DNA of 64,000 nt from Flavobacteriales bacterium (GTDB lineage Bacteria > Bacteroidota > Bacteroidia > UBA10329). The DNA lies in assembly GCA_021739695.1 (NCBI GenBank), contig JAIPBM010000012.1, positions 1-64,000 on the forward strand. Reading direction: 5' to 3'. Shown here in pieces: positions 16,001 to 23,689 of the stretch; positions within the stretch are counted from its first letter, which is position 1, and every line of letters begins with the position of its first letter. The notes under the pieces were generated by a model. It was not told the DNA's origin. It searched no databases and saw only the letters and a list, made by a program, of their open reading frames with translations. Made by a program: the position numbers and the translations under genes.

Positions 16001-16105
16001 CGCCTCATTCAAAAGATGATTTCGGCTAAAAAAGGCGGTGCCAAGGCCGATAAACCAAGTAAGAAAGAACACTTATTGTATCACTGCGATACGATGGAAG
16101 ACTAA
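13070..16105 (+). CDS. Secreted double amidohydrolase-family protein
   Basis: 1011 residues with signal peptide MSRIFFVLLMLVGSAFSTAQ. Two amidohydrolase modules are joined by a lysine/glutamate-rich linker (~525-555). The C-terminal module (~575-1000) looks active: metal-binding HSH near residue 633 in IDEHSHIAI, then CHSYVQQE, FTHILEGYK and GINSDDAEM, which supply the further His and Asp ligands, and a closing NPAKMLKLDSQTGSLKAGKD. It resembles imidazolonepropionase-like and prolidase-like hydrolases that act on cyclic amides or dipeptides. The N-terminal module (~25-440) has the same beta-sandwich and closing motif (PAQMLGLKEVGSLQKGN) but its metal site reads SLIDAFSTYG, with no His. It is therefore probably a non-catalytic scaffold. 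First gene of a three-gene operon; substrate unknown. Confidence 0.88.
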   Translation: MSRIFFVLLMLVGSAFSTAQAQSTFPINGVEDKDAAVYAFTHATVHVDAKTVLTDATLLVQKGRVIGVGAGVSIPKGAIETDLKGKHIYPSLIDAFSTYGVEQSKKEKKDNPGPQYDAEKKGAFTWNDALNPEVSAAEQFTPDSKKAEELRKQGFGVTVSLVRDGISRGTSALVLTGDGSANENLLQPNVAANYSFSKGTSGQNYPSSQMGAIALLRQTYLDAAWYTNLNDNTKEMNLGLAAWNGTQSIPQLFEAPDLLSILRADKVGDEFGKQYVFLGNGTEYRRIDAVKKTGGSFIIPLKFPDALDVEDPFDAQLASYEELLHWELAPTNAKVLKAAGVPFALTMEGLEKEAEFWPAVRTAIKAGLDSISALEALTTVPAQMLGLKEVGSLQKGNLANFLITSKDLFNEKNTILEHWLKGKQYKISEAEGDSINAVYSLEIGRRAWNLEFTGTEDKPSVKLLVNDTTKLDVAFTLKNELVSISFADGKDAKEKYRLTGRKDGNNFKGKGQYPNGTWTDWKLIYTSEIEKKEKGEKEKKEAEKKDEAKKDTIVGNVVYPFMAYGYTEAPKQEAVVIRKATVWTNEKDGILEAADVFLEGGKIKAVGKGLTVPAGTKEIDGTGKHVTSGIIDEHSHIAISKGVNEGTQAVTAEVSISDVVNSEDINIYRQLAGGVTASQLLHGSANPIGGQSGIIKLRWGKLPEEMKVKDAAGHIKFALGENVKQSNWGDYYTSRFPQTRMGVEQVFYDAFYRAKAYKAEWAAFNGLSKKDKSADSAPRRDLELDALVEILDGKRFVTCHSYVQQEINMLMHVADSMGWKMNTFTHILEGYKVADKMKEHGVSGSTFSDWWAYKYEVIDAIPYNAALMNEAGVNVGINSDDAEMGRRLNQEAAKGVKYGGMSQEDAWKMVTLNPAKMLKLDSQTGSLKAGKDADVVVWSDNPLSIYAKAEQTYVDGVLYYSIEKDEAARGTLNTERNRLIQKMISAKKGGAKADKPSKKEHLLYHCDTMED

Positions 16106-16108
16106 GCA

Positions 16109-17413
16109 ATGATGAACATGAGAACACTCTTCACAGCTGCTATCCTATTTGTTGCAACCTGCGCTTGGGCGCAGATTCCAAGTCCGGGAGACACGCCCAC
16201 CAAAGCCATTGTGCTTACAGGTGGCATTGCGCACATCGGGAATGGCGAGGTAATTGAAAATGCCGCCATCGGTATTAAGAATGGCAAGATCACTTTCGTG
16301 AAACCGATGAGTTCGGTGAAACTGAATCCTGATGAAGCCGACATTATCGATATTACGGCCAAACACGTTTATCCTGGATTCATCAACCCGAATAATACAC
16401 TGGGTCTTACTGAAATTGATGCGGTACGCGCCACTAACGATTATGCAGAGACAGGAGCATTCAATCCAGAGGTTCGTGCCTTGACCTCCTTTAGTACCGA
16501 CAGCAAGATCTCTACAACTGTTCGTTCTAATGGCGTATTGATCACGCAGGCAACGCCACGTTCTGGCCGCATTTGCGGAACAAGCGCGGTGATGCATTTG
16601 GATGGTTGGAATTGGGAAGATGCGGTGCTTAAAGCAGATGACGGTATTCATATCAATTGGCCAAACCGTTTCCAACACACTGGTTGGTGGGCAGAACCAG
16701 GTCCGACCAAACCGAATGAAAACTACGATAACCAACTGCAGGAATTGAAAGTTTTCTTGCAACGAGCAAAGGCCTATGCCGAAAATCCTTCGCCAGAATT
16801 CAACCAGAAACTGGCTGCTTGCAATGGCTTATTCAACGGAAGTAAAAACCTGTACCTGCATGTTGATGATGCGAAAGGAATAATGGAATCGGTGCTTTTT
16901 GCCGAGGCTGCTGGAGCGAAGAAACCCGTGGTTGTTGGTGCTAACGAAGCGTGGCTTGTAGCTGATTTCCTAAGCGCCAAGAAAATCCCTGTGGTACTGG
17001 AGCGCACACATTCGCTGCCAAGCGATAGCGATACGGAGATCGATCAACCATTCAAAACGGCCAAAACGCTTTTCGACAACAATATCCTATTCTGTTTCAG
17101 CTACGCTGGAGATATGGAAGCTGCTGGTTCGCGCAATCTTCCATTCTCTGCAGGAACGGCAGTGGCTTACGGTTTGCCATACGAAGAGGCTGTAAAAGGA
17201 CTTACGCTGAACGCTGCCAAAATCCTTGGAGTTGATGGTGCTTGCGGAACGCTCGAATCAGGAAAAGACGCCACCCTTTTCGTTTCCACAGGAGATGCAT
17301 TGGACATGATGAGCAACGATGTGATCTATGCTTACATCCAAGGCCGAGCCATTGACCTAGACAATCCGCAGAAGTACCTGTATCGGAAGTTTAAAGCCAA
17401 GACCGGGAATTGA
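16109..17413 (+). CDS. Secreted amidohydrolase-like protein lacking the metal ligands
   Basis: 434 residues, signal peptide ending TCAWAQ; ATG codons at 16109, 16112 and 16118 are all possible starts. The beta-sandwich opening (KAIVLTGGIAHIGNGEVIEN) and the closing NAAKILGVDGACGTLESGKD are those of the amidohydrolase superfamily. The metal motif that should read H-x-H after YPGFI reads NPN (GFINPNNTLG), and the later His/Asp signatures are absent, so hydrolysis by the usual mechanism is not expected. It follows the preceding gene by three bases and resembles that gene's N-terminal module in lacking the ligands, so the two may form one complex. It ends in a four-base TTGA overlap with the next gene. 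Confidence 0.82.
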   Translation: MMNMRTLFTAAILFVATCAWAQIPSPGDTPTKAIVLTGGIAHIGNGEVIENAAIGIKNGKITFVKPMSSVKLNPDEADIIDITAKHVYPGFINPNNTLGLTEIDAVRATNDYAETGAFNPEVRALTSFSTDSKISTTVRSNGVLITQATPRSGRICGTSAVMHLDGWNWEDAVLKADDGIHINWPNRFQHTGWWAEPGPTKPNENYDNQLQELKVFLQRAKAYAENPSPEFNQKLAACNGLFNGSKNLYLHVDDAKGIMESVLFAEAAGAKKPVVVGANEAWLVADFLSAKKIPVVLERTHSLPSDSDTEIDQPFKTAKTLFDNNILFCFSYAGDMEAAGSRNLPFSAGTAVAYGLPYEEAVKGLTLNAAKILGVDGACGTLESGKDATLFVSTGDALDMMSNDVIYAYIQGRAIDLDNPQKYLYRKFKAKTGN

Positions 17414-18321
17414 AATCTAAGTGGTGGTTAGAATGGGTTATCGGAACAGGGCTTATCCTGCTTTCAATAAGTCATTGGTTTCCGCTCGGTATCGGTCCGC
17501 TTGAATTGCTGGGCGCTTTTGCGCATTTCACGGTCATACTTTCTGCTATCTCCATTTTTCTTTCACTTATTTATAAGCTCAGATCTGTGGCCATCTCAGC
17601 ACTTGTATCGCTTTGCATCAGCGGAGCATTGGTCCTGCCTCACTTCTCGTCTCTCCATTCATCGGGCCAATCAGATTTCACTATTGGGCAGTTCAATTTT
17701 TACCATCATAGTCTTACACCTGAGAAGGGAATTGAAGTGATAGATGCGGATATTTTCACCATTCAGGAAATGAATGATGATTGGAAACCCCTGATCGAAA
17801 AGGCCTTTGCCACCACACATCCCTACCAGGTAGTAAAACCTTGGGAAGGTTGCTGCTATGGAATTGGGCTTTATTCGAAGTTTCCGATCCTTTCAAGCCA
17901 TGTCATCGAACTGGACAGAACCCCTGTGATCATTGCCGAAGTGGACATCAACGGAAATCATGTAATGGTCATCTCGCTGCACACCCGACCACCTGTTGCG
18001 CCCAACGAAACACCCGAGCGAAATGCCCAATTGATGGCCGTAGCCAAAATGGCTGCTGCATCGGCCAATACATGCATCGTACTTGGCGATTTCAATATCG
18101 TTCCATGGGATGCAACGTTCAAAGACTTTCTAAAAGCTGGAGATCTTACACCGGTAAGGGATGGATTTCAAGCCACCTATCCGATGGATCTCGGTTTCCC
18201 TCTGATTCCTATTGACCACATCACTTATCGCGGGAATCTGGTTGGAACATCCAGCAATACCATTACGATTCCGGGCTCAGACCATCGTGGAATGGTCGTG
18301 GGATTCGCTTTCAAAGATTGA
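17410..18321 (+). CDS. Membrane-anchored endonuclease/exonuclease/phosphatase family protein
   Basis: 303 residues starting at a TTG that overlaps the previous stop (TTGA). Three N-terminal membrane segments (WVIGTGLILLSISHW; LLGAFAHFTVILSAISIF; SVAISALVSLCISGALVL) precede the catalytic domain. The full EEP set is visible in order: FTIQEMND (metal Glu), GIGLYSKFPI, VISLHTRPP, VLGDFNIVPWD, PIDHITYRG and SDHRGMVVG. Such proteins hydrolyse phosphodiester or phosphomonoester bonds with Mg; substrates range from DNA to inositol phosphates and sphingomyelin. With three anchors the domain probably faces the periplasm. Third gene of the amidohydrolase operon; its link to those genes is inferred only from position. 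Confidence 0.87.
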   Translation: MKSKWWLEWVIGTGLILLSISHWFPLGIGPLELLGAFAHFTVILSAISIFLSLIYKLRSVAISALVSLCISGALVLPHFSSLHSSGQSDFTIGQFNFYHHSLTPEKGIEVIDADIFTIQEMNDDWKPLIEKAFATTHPYQVVKPWEGCCYGIGLYSKFPILSSHVIELDRTPVIIAEVDINGNHVMVISLHTRPPVAPNETPERNAQLMAVAKMAAASANTCIVLGDFNIVPWDATFKDFLKAGDLTPVRDGFQATYPMDLGFPLIPIDHITYRGNLVGTSSNTITIPGSDHRGMVVGFAFKD

Positions 18322-18336
18322 TGATTTTTGCGGCAG

Positions 18337-20700
18337 ATGTTCCGTTCGGCTTTCCTCCTTTCCCTTCTGTTGTTTTCGCTTGGCGCGAGCGCTCAGATAA
18401 CGCAGACCATCCGCGGAAAAGTGATTGATGCCGTTTCGCAACGCGGATTGCCCGGTGCAACCGTTATGCTGATGGATTCGCTCAATGTTAAAGGGGCTGC
18501 GACTGATACAGAAGGCGAATTCAAACTCGAAGACATTCCTATCGGCCGTGTGTCGCTAAAGGTGTCTTTTATCGGATATGAGGACCAATTTCTCCAGAAC
18601 CTCGTGCTCAACCCATCCAAACAATTGGTACTGAACGTGCAGCTTCAGGAGAAGATAAACAAGGTGGATGAAGTGGTGGTGAAAGGCGAACGCGCCAAAG
18701 GCGAGCCACTGAATGAAATGGCCGTCATAAGTGCGCGTGCTTTTTCGGTGGAGGAAACCAGACGCTTTGCAGGCTCTTGGCAAGATCCTGCCCGCGCAGC
18801 AGCGGCCTATGCCGGTGTTTCGGGAGGGTCTGACGAGCGCAACGACATCATCATCCGCGGCAACTCGCCCACCTCGGTACTGTGGCGTTTGGAAGACATC
18901 AACATTCCCAATCCCAACCACCTGAGCTTTTCGGGAAGCACGGGCGGCCCTGTCAGCATTCTCAACAACAACACCTTGGCCAACAGCGATTTCTTCACGG
19001 GTGCTTTTCCATCCGAATACGGAAACGCCAACGCGGGAGCCTTCGACCTGAACCTGAAGCGCGGAAACAACGAGAAGCGCGAATACTATTTCCAGTTGGG
19101 ATTGAGCGGATTGGAGTTTGGTTTGGAAGGTCCCTTCTCCAAAAAGCATCCTGCCTCCTACATGGCATCTTACCGCTATTCCACCATGGCCATCATTGGG
19201 TTGATGGGCATCAACTTCGGCATCTCTGCCATTCCCTATTATCAGGACCTCACCTTTGTGATCGATGTGCCCACTCGGAAAAAAGCAGGGCGCTTCACTC
19301 TGTGGGGAATCGGTGGCATCAGCTCCATCCACATCAAAGAAAATGCAGGATTCAGTCAGGCGGGCCAAGAGAAACGCGACCAGAAACTAGGCTCCGATAT
19401 GGGTGCTACTGGCCTCACCCACCTCATCTTTCTGGGCGAAAAAAACAGCCTGAAGACCACCTTTGCCGCCACGGGCCTGCATCAATGGCAGACCGACTAC
19501 GCCATTGTAGAAACCGATAGCACCAGCCTAAGCTACCTCAACCAATACAACAAGAGCGTAACGCTGGGCACCAGTTTCCATACACAGCTAAACACCAAGA
19601 TAAGCGCGAAAAGCAATGTGCGCACCGGCCTCATCTACGACCACAAGTTCGTTTCGTTTGTAGATAGTTCCATCGACCTAAGCACCCAAAGCTACCTGGT
19701 TGGTCTCAATCAGAAAGACAACTTCGGACTGGTGCAGCTCTATTCGCAGTTCCATCATCGTTTTTCGCCCAAGGCCACGGGCACCTTGGGCCTGCATGGG
19801 CAAATGAGCACCCTCAGCACTTCGTTTGCCGTTGAGCCGCGTTTCGGTTTCAAATGGTCGCCCTTTAAGCGACACTCCTTTTCTGTTGGCGGAGGCATGC
19901 ACAGCCAGATGTTGCCTGCGCTCACTTACTTCTATCAGACCTACATCCCCAGCGAGGGCCGCTACATCCGCAGCAACAGGAACCTTGGTTTTAGCCGAAG
20001 CCTGCATGCCGTGGTGGGCTACGATTGGAGCATCATCCCTAAGCTGCGCTTGAAGTTAGAGGCCTATTATCAGTACATGTACAAGACTCCGGTAGAACCT
20101 ACTTCCTCCTACTTCAGCATGGCCAACGCGGGGGCCAGCATTGGCGATGTGCAGGTGAGCGATAGCCTGGTGAACAAAGGCACGGGGCAGAACATGGGGC
20201 TCGAATTCACGCTCGAGAAATTCTTCGACCGTGGCTACTACTTCCTACTCACCGCATCGCTCTACAACTCCACCTACAAGGGCAGCGATGGCATTACGCG
20301 CAATTCGGCCTTCAATGGCAACTACAACCTGAGCGCCTTGGGCGGCTACGAGTTCAAGATAAGCCGCAAGAACACCTTGGCCTTCGATAGCAAGATCACC
20401 TGGACGGGAGGCGCGCGCTACGTGCCTATTGACATCGATTCGTCCATTGCCGTTGGAGAGACCGTGCGCGACTATTCGCGTGCCTACGAGGAAAAATACA
20501 AGGACTATTTCCGCATGGACATCAAGGTCACTTTCTCATTCAATGGCAAGCGGGCCTCGCACAGTTTAGCGCTCGATTTTCAGAACGTGTTCAACACCAA
20601 GAACATCTTCAGTCGCAACTACAATCCGCAGACCCAGGCCATAGAGACCAAATATCAGCTCGGCTTTTTGCCGCTGGTCTATTACAGGGTAGAGTTTTAG
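18337..20700 (+). CDS. TonB-dependent receptor with carboxypeptidase-like N-terminal domain
   Basis: 787 residues from the ATG at 18337 (a TTG at 18328 would add three). Signal peptide MFRSAFLLSLLLFSLGASAQ, then a carboxypeptidase-regulatory-like domain (IRGKVIDAVSQRGLPGATV ... VSFIGYEDQ, ~22-105), then the plug (IIIRGNSPTSVLW; FFTGAFPSEYGNANAGAFD, ~110-235), then a 22-strand-type barrel ending in YYRVEF. It imports an unknown ligand across the outer membrane using TonB energy. From about 18760 the gene is clearly GC-richer than its neighbours (one sampled 60-base line at 20401 is 60% GC) and uses C-ending codons heavily, which suggests recent acquisition or a different expression class. It starts 15 bases after the previous gene but probably has its own function. 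Confidence 0.9.
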   Translation: MFRSAFLLSLLLFSLGASAQITQTIRGKVIDAVSQRGLPGATVMLMDSLNVKGAATDTEGEFKLEDIPIGRVSLKVSFIGYEDQFLQNLVLNPSKQLVLNVQLQEKINKVDEVVVKGERAKGEPLNEMAVISARAFSVEETRRFAGSWQDPARAAAAYAGVSGGSDERNDIIIRGNSPTSVLWRLEDINIPNPNHLSFSGSTGGPVSILNNNTLANSDFFTGAFPSEYGNANAGAFDLNLKRGNNEKREYYFQLGLSGLEFGLEGPFSKKHPASYMASYRYSTMAIIGLMGINFGISAIPYYQDLTFVIDVPTRKKAGRFTLWGIGGISSIHIKENAGFSQAGQEKRDQKLGSDMGATGLTHLIFLGEKNSLKTTFAATGLHQWQTDYAIVETDSTSLSYLNQYNKSVTLGTSFHTQLNTKISAKSNVRTGLIYDHKFVSFVDSSIDLSTQSYLVGLNQKDNFGLVQLYSQFHHRFSPKATGTLGLHGQMSTLSTSFAVEPRFGFKWSPFKRHSFSVGGGMHSQMLPALTYFYQTYIPSEGRYIRSNRNLGFSRSLHAVVGYDWSIIPKLRLKLEAYYQYMYKTPVEPTSSYFSMANAGASIGDVQVSDSLVNKGTGQNMGLEFTLEKFFDRGYYFLLTASLYNSTYKGSDGITRNSAFNGNYNLSALGGYEFKISRKNTLAFDSKITWTGGARYVPIDIDSSIAVGETVRDYSRAYEEKYKDYFRMDIKVTFSFNGKRASHSLALDFQNVFNTKNIFSRNYNPQTQAIETKYQLGFLPLVYYRVEF

Positions 20701-20783
20701 CGTGTCAATTTTGTATTAAGAATGTAGAACCGATGTATTGATTTTGCTGTTGGATACTAACTTGCACCAATTATTCTGAACGT

Positions 20784-22157
20784 ATGCGAAGTAGAAGAGA
20801 CTTTATCCGCGCAAGCGGTTTCATTGGAATCGGTTTTGTAGGATTGAAACTATATGCCTGTGGCACCAAAACCCCTGGTGGAGTAGAGCTGACCGAAGTC
20901 GCCTTGGATTACGGCCCATTGGTAAAAGATCCATTGGGTGTACTCGACCTTCCAGAAGGATTCTCTTACAAGATCATCTCAAAACAAGGAGATATGATGA
21001 CGGATGGTCTTCTCGTTCCAGGCAAACAGGACGGTATGGGAACCTTTGCGGGAGAGAACGGTCGTGTCATCATTATCCGAAACCACGAAATTGTTCCAAC
21101 AGACAAGAACCTTGGAGCATTTGGAGCAGAGAATGTCAATCTCTCTTCTATACCAGAAGAAGATTTCTACGAATTCGGGAAAGGTCAATTCCCAGGTCTG
21201 GGAGGAACAACCACCTTGGTTTTTAATGAGGCAACGCAGGAAGTGGAAACTGAGTTTCTGAGCCTAGCCGGGACCTACCGCAATTGCGCGGGCGGAGTAA
21301 TGCCATGGGGTAGCTGGATAACTTGCGAAGAGGATGTGACCAAAACGGGGGATTTTGAAGGGAACGTGGAAAAAGAACACGGATACATATTCGAAGTTCC
21401 TGCCACCGACAAACCCATGCGTGCCGTACCCAAACCAATTAAGGAAGCCGGTAGATTCAATCACGAGGCAGTGGCTTACGACCCTGTAGGCGGAATACTC
21501 TATATGACCGAAGACCGTGGCGATGGCCTCCTCTATCGCTTCATCCCTACAGTGAAAGACAACCTTCATTCAGGTGGAAAATTGCAAGCCTTGGCCATTA
21601 AAAACGGGCCCAAGTTCGATACGCGAAACTGGCCTGAAAGCCTTGGCCCAGATATCCTTCAGCACATTCCGATGGCCTTGGAATGGATCGATCTGGATGA
21701 AGTGGAAGCTCCGCAGGACGATTTACGTGTACGCGGACACGAAAAGGGTGCCGCCCTTTTTGCACGTGGAGAGGGCATGTGGTATGATGAGGGCGTCATT
21801 TATTTTGCCTGCACAAACGGTGGTGATCTAATGAAAGGCCAGGTTTTCAAATTGACCCCTGATGAAAATGGTGGTCAATTAGAACTCTTCATTGAGCCTA
21901 ATGATGTTGACATCATGAAGTATTGCGACAATCTAACTGTTGCCCCATGGGGTGATGTCATGATCTGCGAAGACGATACCGACCCGTACCTGCGCGGAGT
22001 AACACCTGAAGGAAAGATCTTCACCTTTGGTCACGCTACCAAACATGAATCTGAATTCACCGGCATCTGCTTCTCTCCAAGTGGCAAGACGATGTTTGTA
22101 AACATACAACATGCCGGGCTTACCTTGGCCATCACCGGCCCTTGGAAAGGCCGATGA
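20784..22157 (+). CDS. PhoX-family phosphatase (DUF839), Tat-exported lipoprotein
   Basis: 457 residues. The N-terminus holds a twin-arginine motif (RSRRDFIRASG) and then a hydrophobic stretch ending LKLYACG, a Tat signal with lipobox-like Cys near residue 26, so export is folded and lipid-anchored. The body is a PhoX-type six-bladed propeller: EGFSYKIIS, FAGENGRVIIIRNHE, NCAGGVMPWGSWITCEED, GRFNHEAVAYDP, YMTEDRGDGLLYRFIP, APWGDVMICEDD and HESEFTGICFSPSGKTMFVN. PhoX enzymes use Ca and Fe to release phosphate from phosphomonoesters. The acidic metal-binding clusters (CEED, TEDRGD, CEDDTD) are intact. Its stop overlaps the start of the PhoD-like gene (ATGA), so the two phosphatases are made together. 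Confidence 0.88.
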   Translation: MRSRRDFIRASGFIGIGFVGLKLYACGTKTPGGVELTEVALDYGPLVKDPLGVLDLPEGFSYKIISKQGDMMTDGLLVPGKQDGMGTFAGENGRVIIIRNHEIVPTDKNLGAFGAENVNLSSIPEEDFYEFGKGQFPGLGGTTTLVFNEATQEVETEFLSLAGTYRNCAGGVMPWGSWITCEEDVTKTGDFEGNVEKEHGYIFEVPATDKPMRAVPKPIKEAGRFNHEAVAYDPVGGILYMTEDRGDGLLYRFIPTVKDNLHSGGKLQALAIKNGPKFDTRNWPESLGPDILQHIPMALEWIDLDEVEAPQDDLRVRGHEKGAALFARGEGMWYDEGVIYFACTNGGDLMKGQVFKLTPDENGGQLELFIEPNDVDIMKYCDNLTVAPWGDVMICEDDTDPYLRGVTPEGKIFTFGHATKHESEFTGICFSPSGKTMFVNIQHAGLTLAITGPWKGR

Positions 22158-23689
22158 TAACATTGGCTGTTGAACTTGTTGACACTAGGAAGCTTACCAG
22201 GCTGGTTTATTCATTTTTCTTTCTTTTCTCGGTTCTCTTTTCTCACGGCCAGAATATTACACATGGCCCTGTAATAGGAGCAGTAACCGATAGCTCGGTC
22301 CGTGTTTTCATTCGAACCAAAATTGCCGATTCGGTCATCTCGCTACACTTATCGCCTGACACAAGCTATCGATCTACCCAAATCTATCTCGGAAGAACGG
22401 AAGCCAAAATCGACAGTTCGGTCATTTTGAACCTCGACCGTCTAACACCTGACACCAAATACTACTATCGGATATTCGTTGGTCAGCATCTAGATACAAT
22501 CAATGGCTCATTTACAACCTATCCACAGCAAGGCCAAAAGGGTATCTACACGTTTGTGACGGGATCGTGTCAGGAAACCGAGAATATGAAAGTTTTCGAT
22601 GTGATCCCTTTGCATAACCCATACTTCATGATGCACACGGGTGATTATACCTACCCTGATTATCAAATAGCTCCCGATTACTCAGCAACTTGGGAAGGAA
22701 TTGCGCTCAGCTATCGCAAACGTTATGATGAGAAGGGAATGAAATACATGCTACGCAGCGTACCGATCGATTATGTATATGACGATAACGACTATGTAGG
22801 AGGCAGTGGTGGCCGCTACTGCAAGAACGATATGCATTCGTACAAGGAGAACGGCCGAACGGTGAATAAGATGGAGGCTCCAGAATTTCCCGCTTTTTGG
22901 AGAAGGAATACGATAAAAGGATATGCTGAGTTCTTCCCACACTATCCTCTTGCAGATACGAGCGAAGGAATCTATCACTCATTTAAATTAGGTAATGCGG
23001 AATTCTTCGTCATCGACCGCAACAGCGCCAAGGATCGACCAAACATGGACGGTTTCGTTTTTGACGGGAAAAAGAAAAAGTGGCGATGGAATCCGCCAGA
23101 AGGCTATGCCCTATTTGGGAAACAACAAATGAATTGGCTCAAGAATAGCCTTTTGAACTCAGATGCCGATTGGAAATTCATCGTAAGCGGAGTGCCGCTA
23201 AATGGAGCATGCGAAAAGCTTATCAAAGCGGGCGTGAAGATCCAGAACATGAGCATGAAAGGATTCTACGGTTTTCACCTCGCCTGGGGATTCAGCCAAT
23301 ACTGGGCGGGTTTCCCAGAGGAACGGAATGATTTCATGCAGTTTCTGAAAGAGAACGACATCAAAGATGTGATTGTGATAAGCGGTGATACGCACCACAA
23401 TGTGATGGATGATGGAAAGAATGCTGGGCTTCCTGAGCTTAATGCCAGCGGTCTGAGTGTTACCAGCACAGAACTTGCCTATTATCTTAAACTGATCGGT
23501 ACGTTCACAGGAACTTTCCAAATGAAAAAAATCTGGAACCAAGGCGGCAATGGCCTTGGCAACAAGAATCTGAAGAATGCCTTTGGCAAGGTTCAGATAG
23601 TCAACTCCGACTACGTTGAACTGAGCATCATTGACGAGGATAATCAGGTAATCAGCTCATTCCGGGTACCGCACTCATCTAAAAAGTAA
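22154..23689 (+). CDS. PhoD-like metallophosphatase
   Basis: 511 residues from the ATG at 22154, which shares ATGA with the PhoX stop; a TTG at 22142 is the only earlier start. A signal anchor (LVYSFFFLFSVLFSHGQ) precedes an N-terminal fibronectin-like domain (HGPVIGAVTDSSVRVFIRT ... LTPDTKYYYRIFVG). The metallophosphatase core shows FVTGSCQ, MMHTGDYTY, DDNDYVGG and VISGDTHHNVM, which hold the Asp/Asn/His metal ligands of the PhoD group. Family members are secreted alkaline phosphodiesterase/monoesterases. Exported by Sec here, not Tat. Acting beside PhoX it would widen the range of organic phosphates attacked. Its last 11 bases overlap the convergent TonB receptor gene. Confidence 0.88.
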   Translation: MITLAVELVDTRKLTRLVYSFFFLFSVLFSHGQNITHGPVIGAVTDSSVRVFIRTKIADSVISLHLSPDTSYRSTQIYLGRTEAKIDSSVILNLDRLTPDTKYYYRIFVGQHLDTINGSFTTYPQQGQKGIYTFVTGSCQETENMKVFDVIPLHNPYFMMHTGDYTYPDYQIAPDYSATWEGIALSYRKRYDEKGMKYMLRSVPIDYVYDDNDYVGGSGGRYCKNDMHSYKENGRTVNKMEAPEFPAFWRRNTIKGYAEFFPHYPLADTSEGIYHSFKLGNAEFFVIDRNSAKDRPNMDGFVFDGKKKKWRWNPPEGYALFGKQQMNWLKNSLLNSDADWKFIVSGVPLNGACEKLIKAGVKIQNMSMKGFYGFHLAWGFSQYWAGFPEERNDFMQFLKENDIKDVIVISGDTHHNVMDDGKNAGLPELNASGLSVTSTELAYYLKLIGTFTGTFQMKKIWNQGGNGLGNKNLKNAFGKVQIVNSDYVELSIIDEDNQVISSFRVPHSSKK

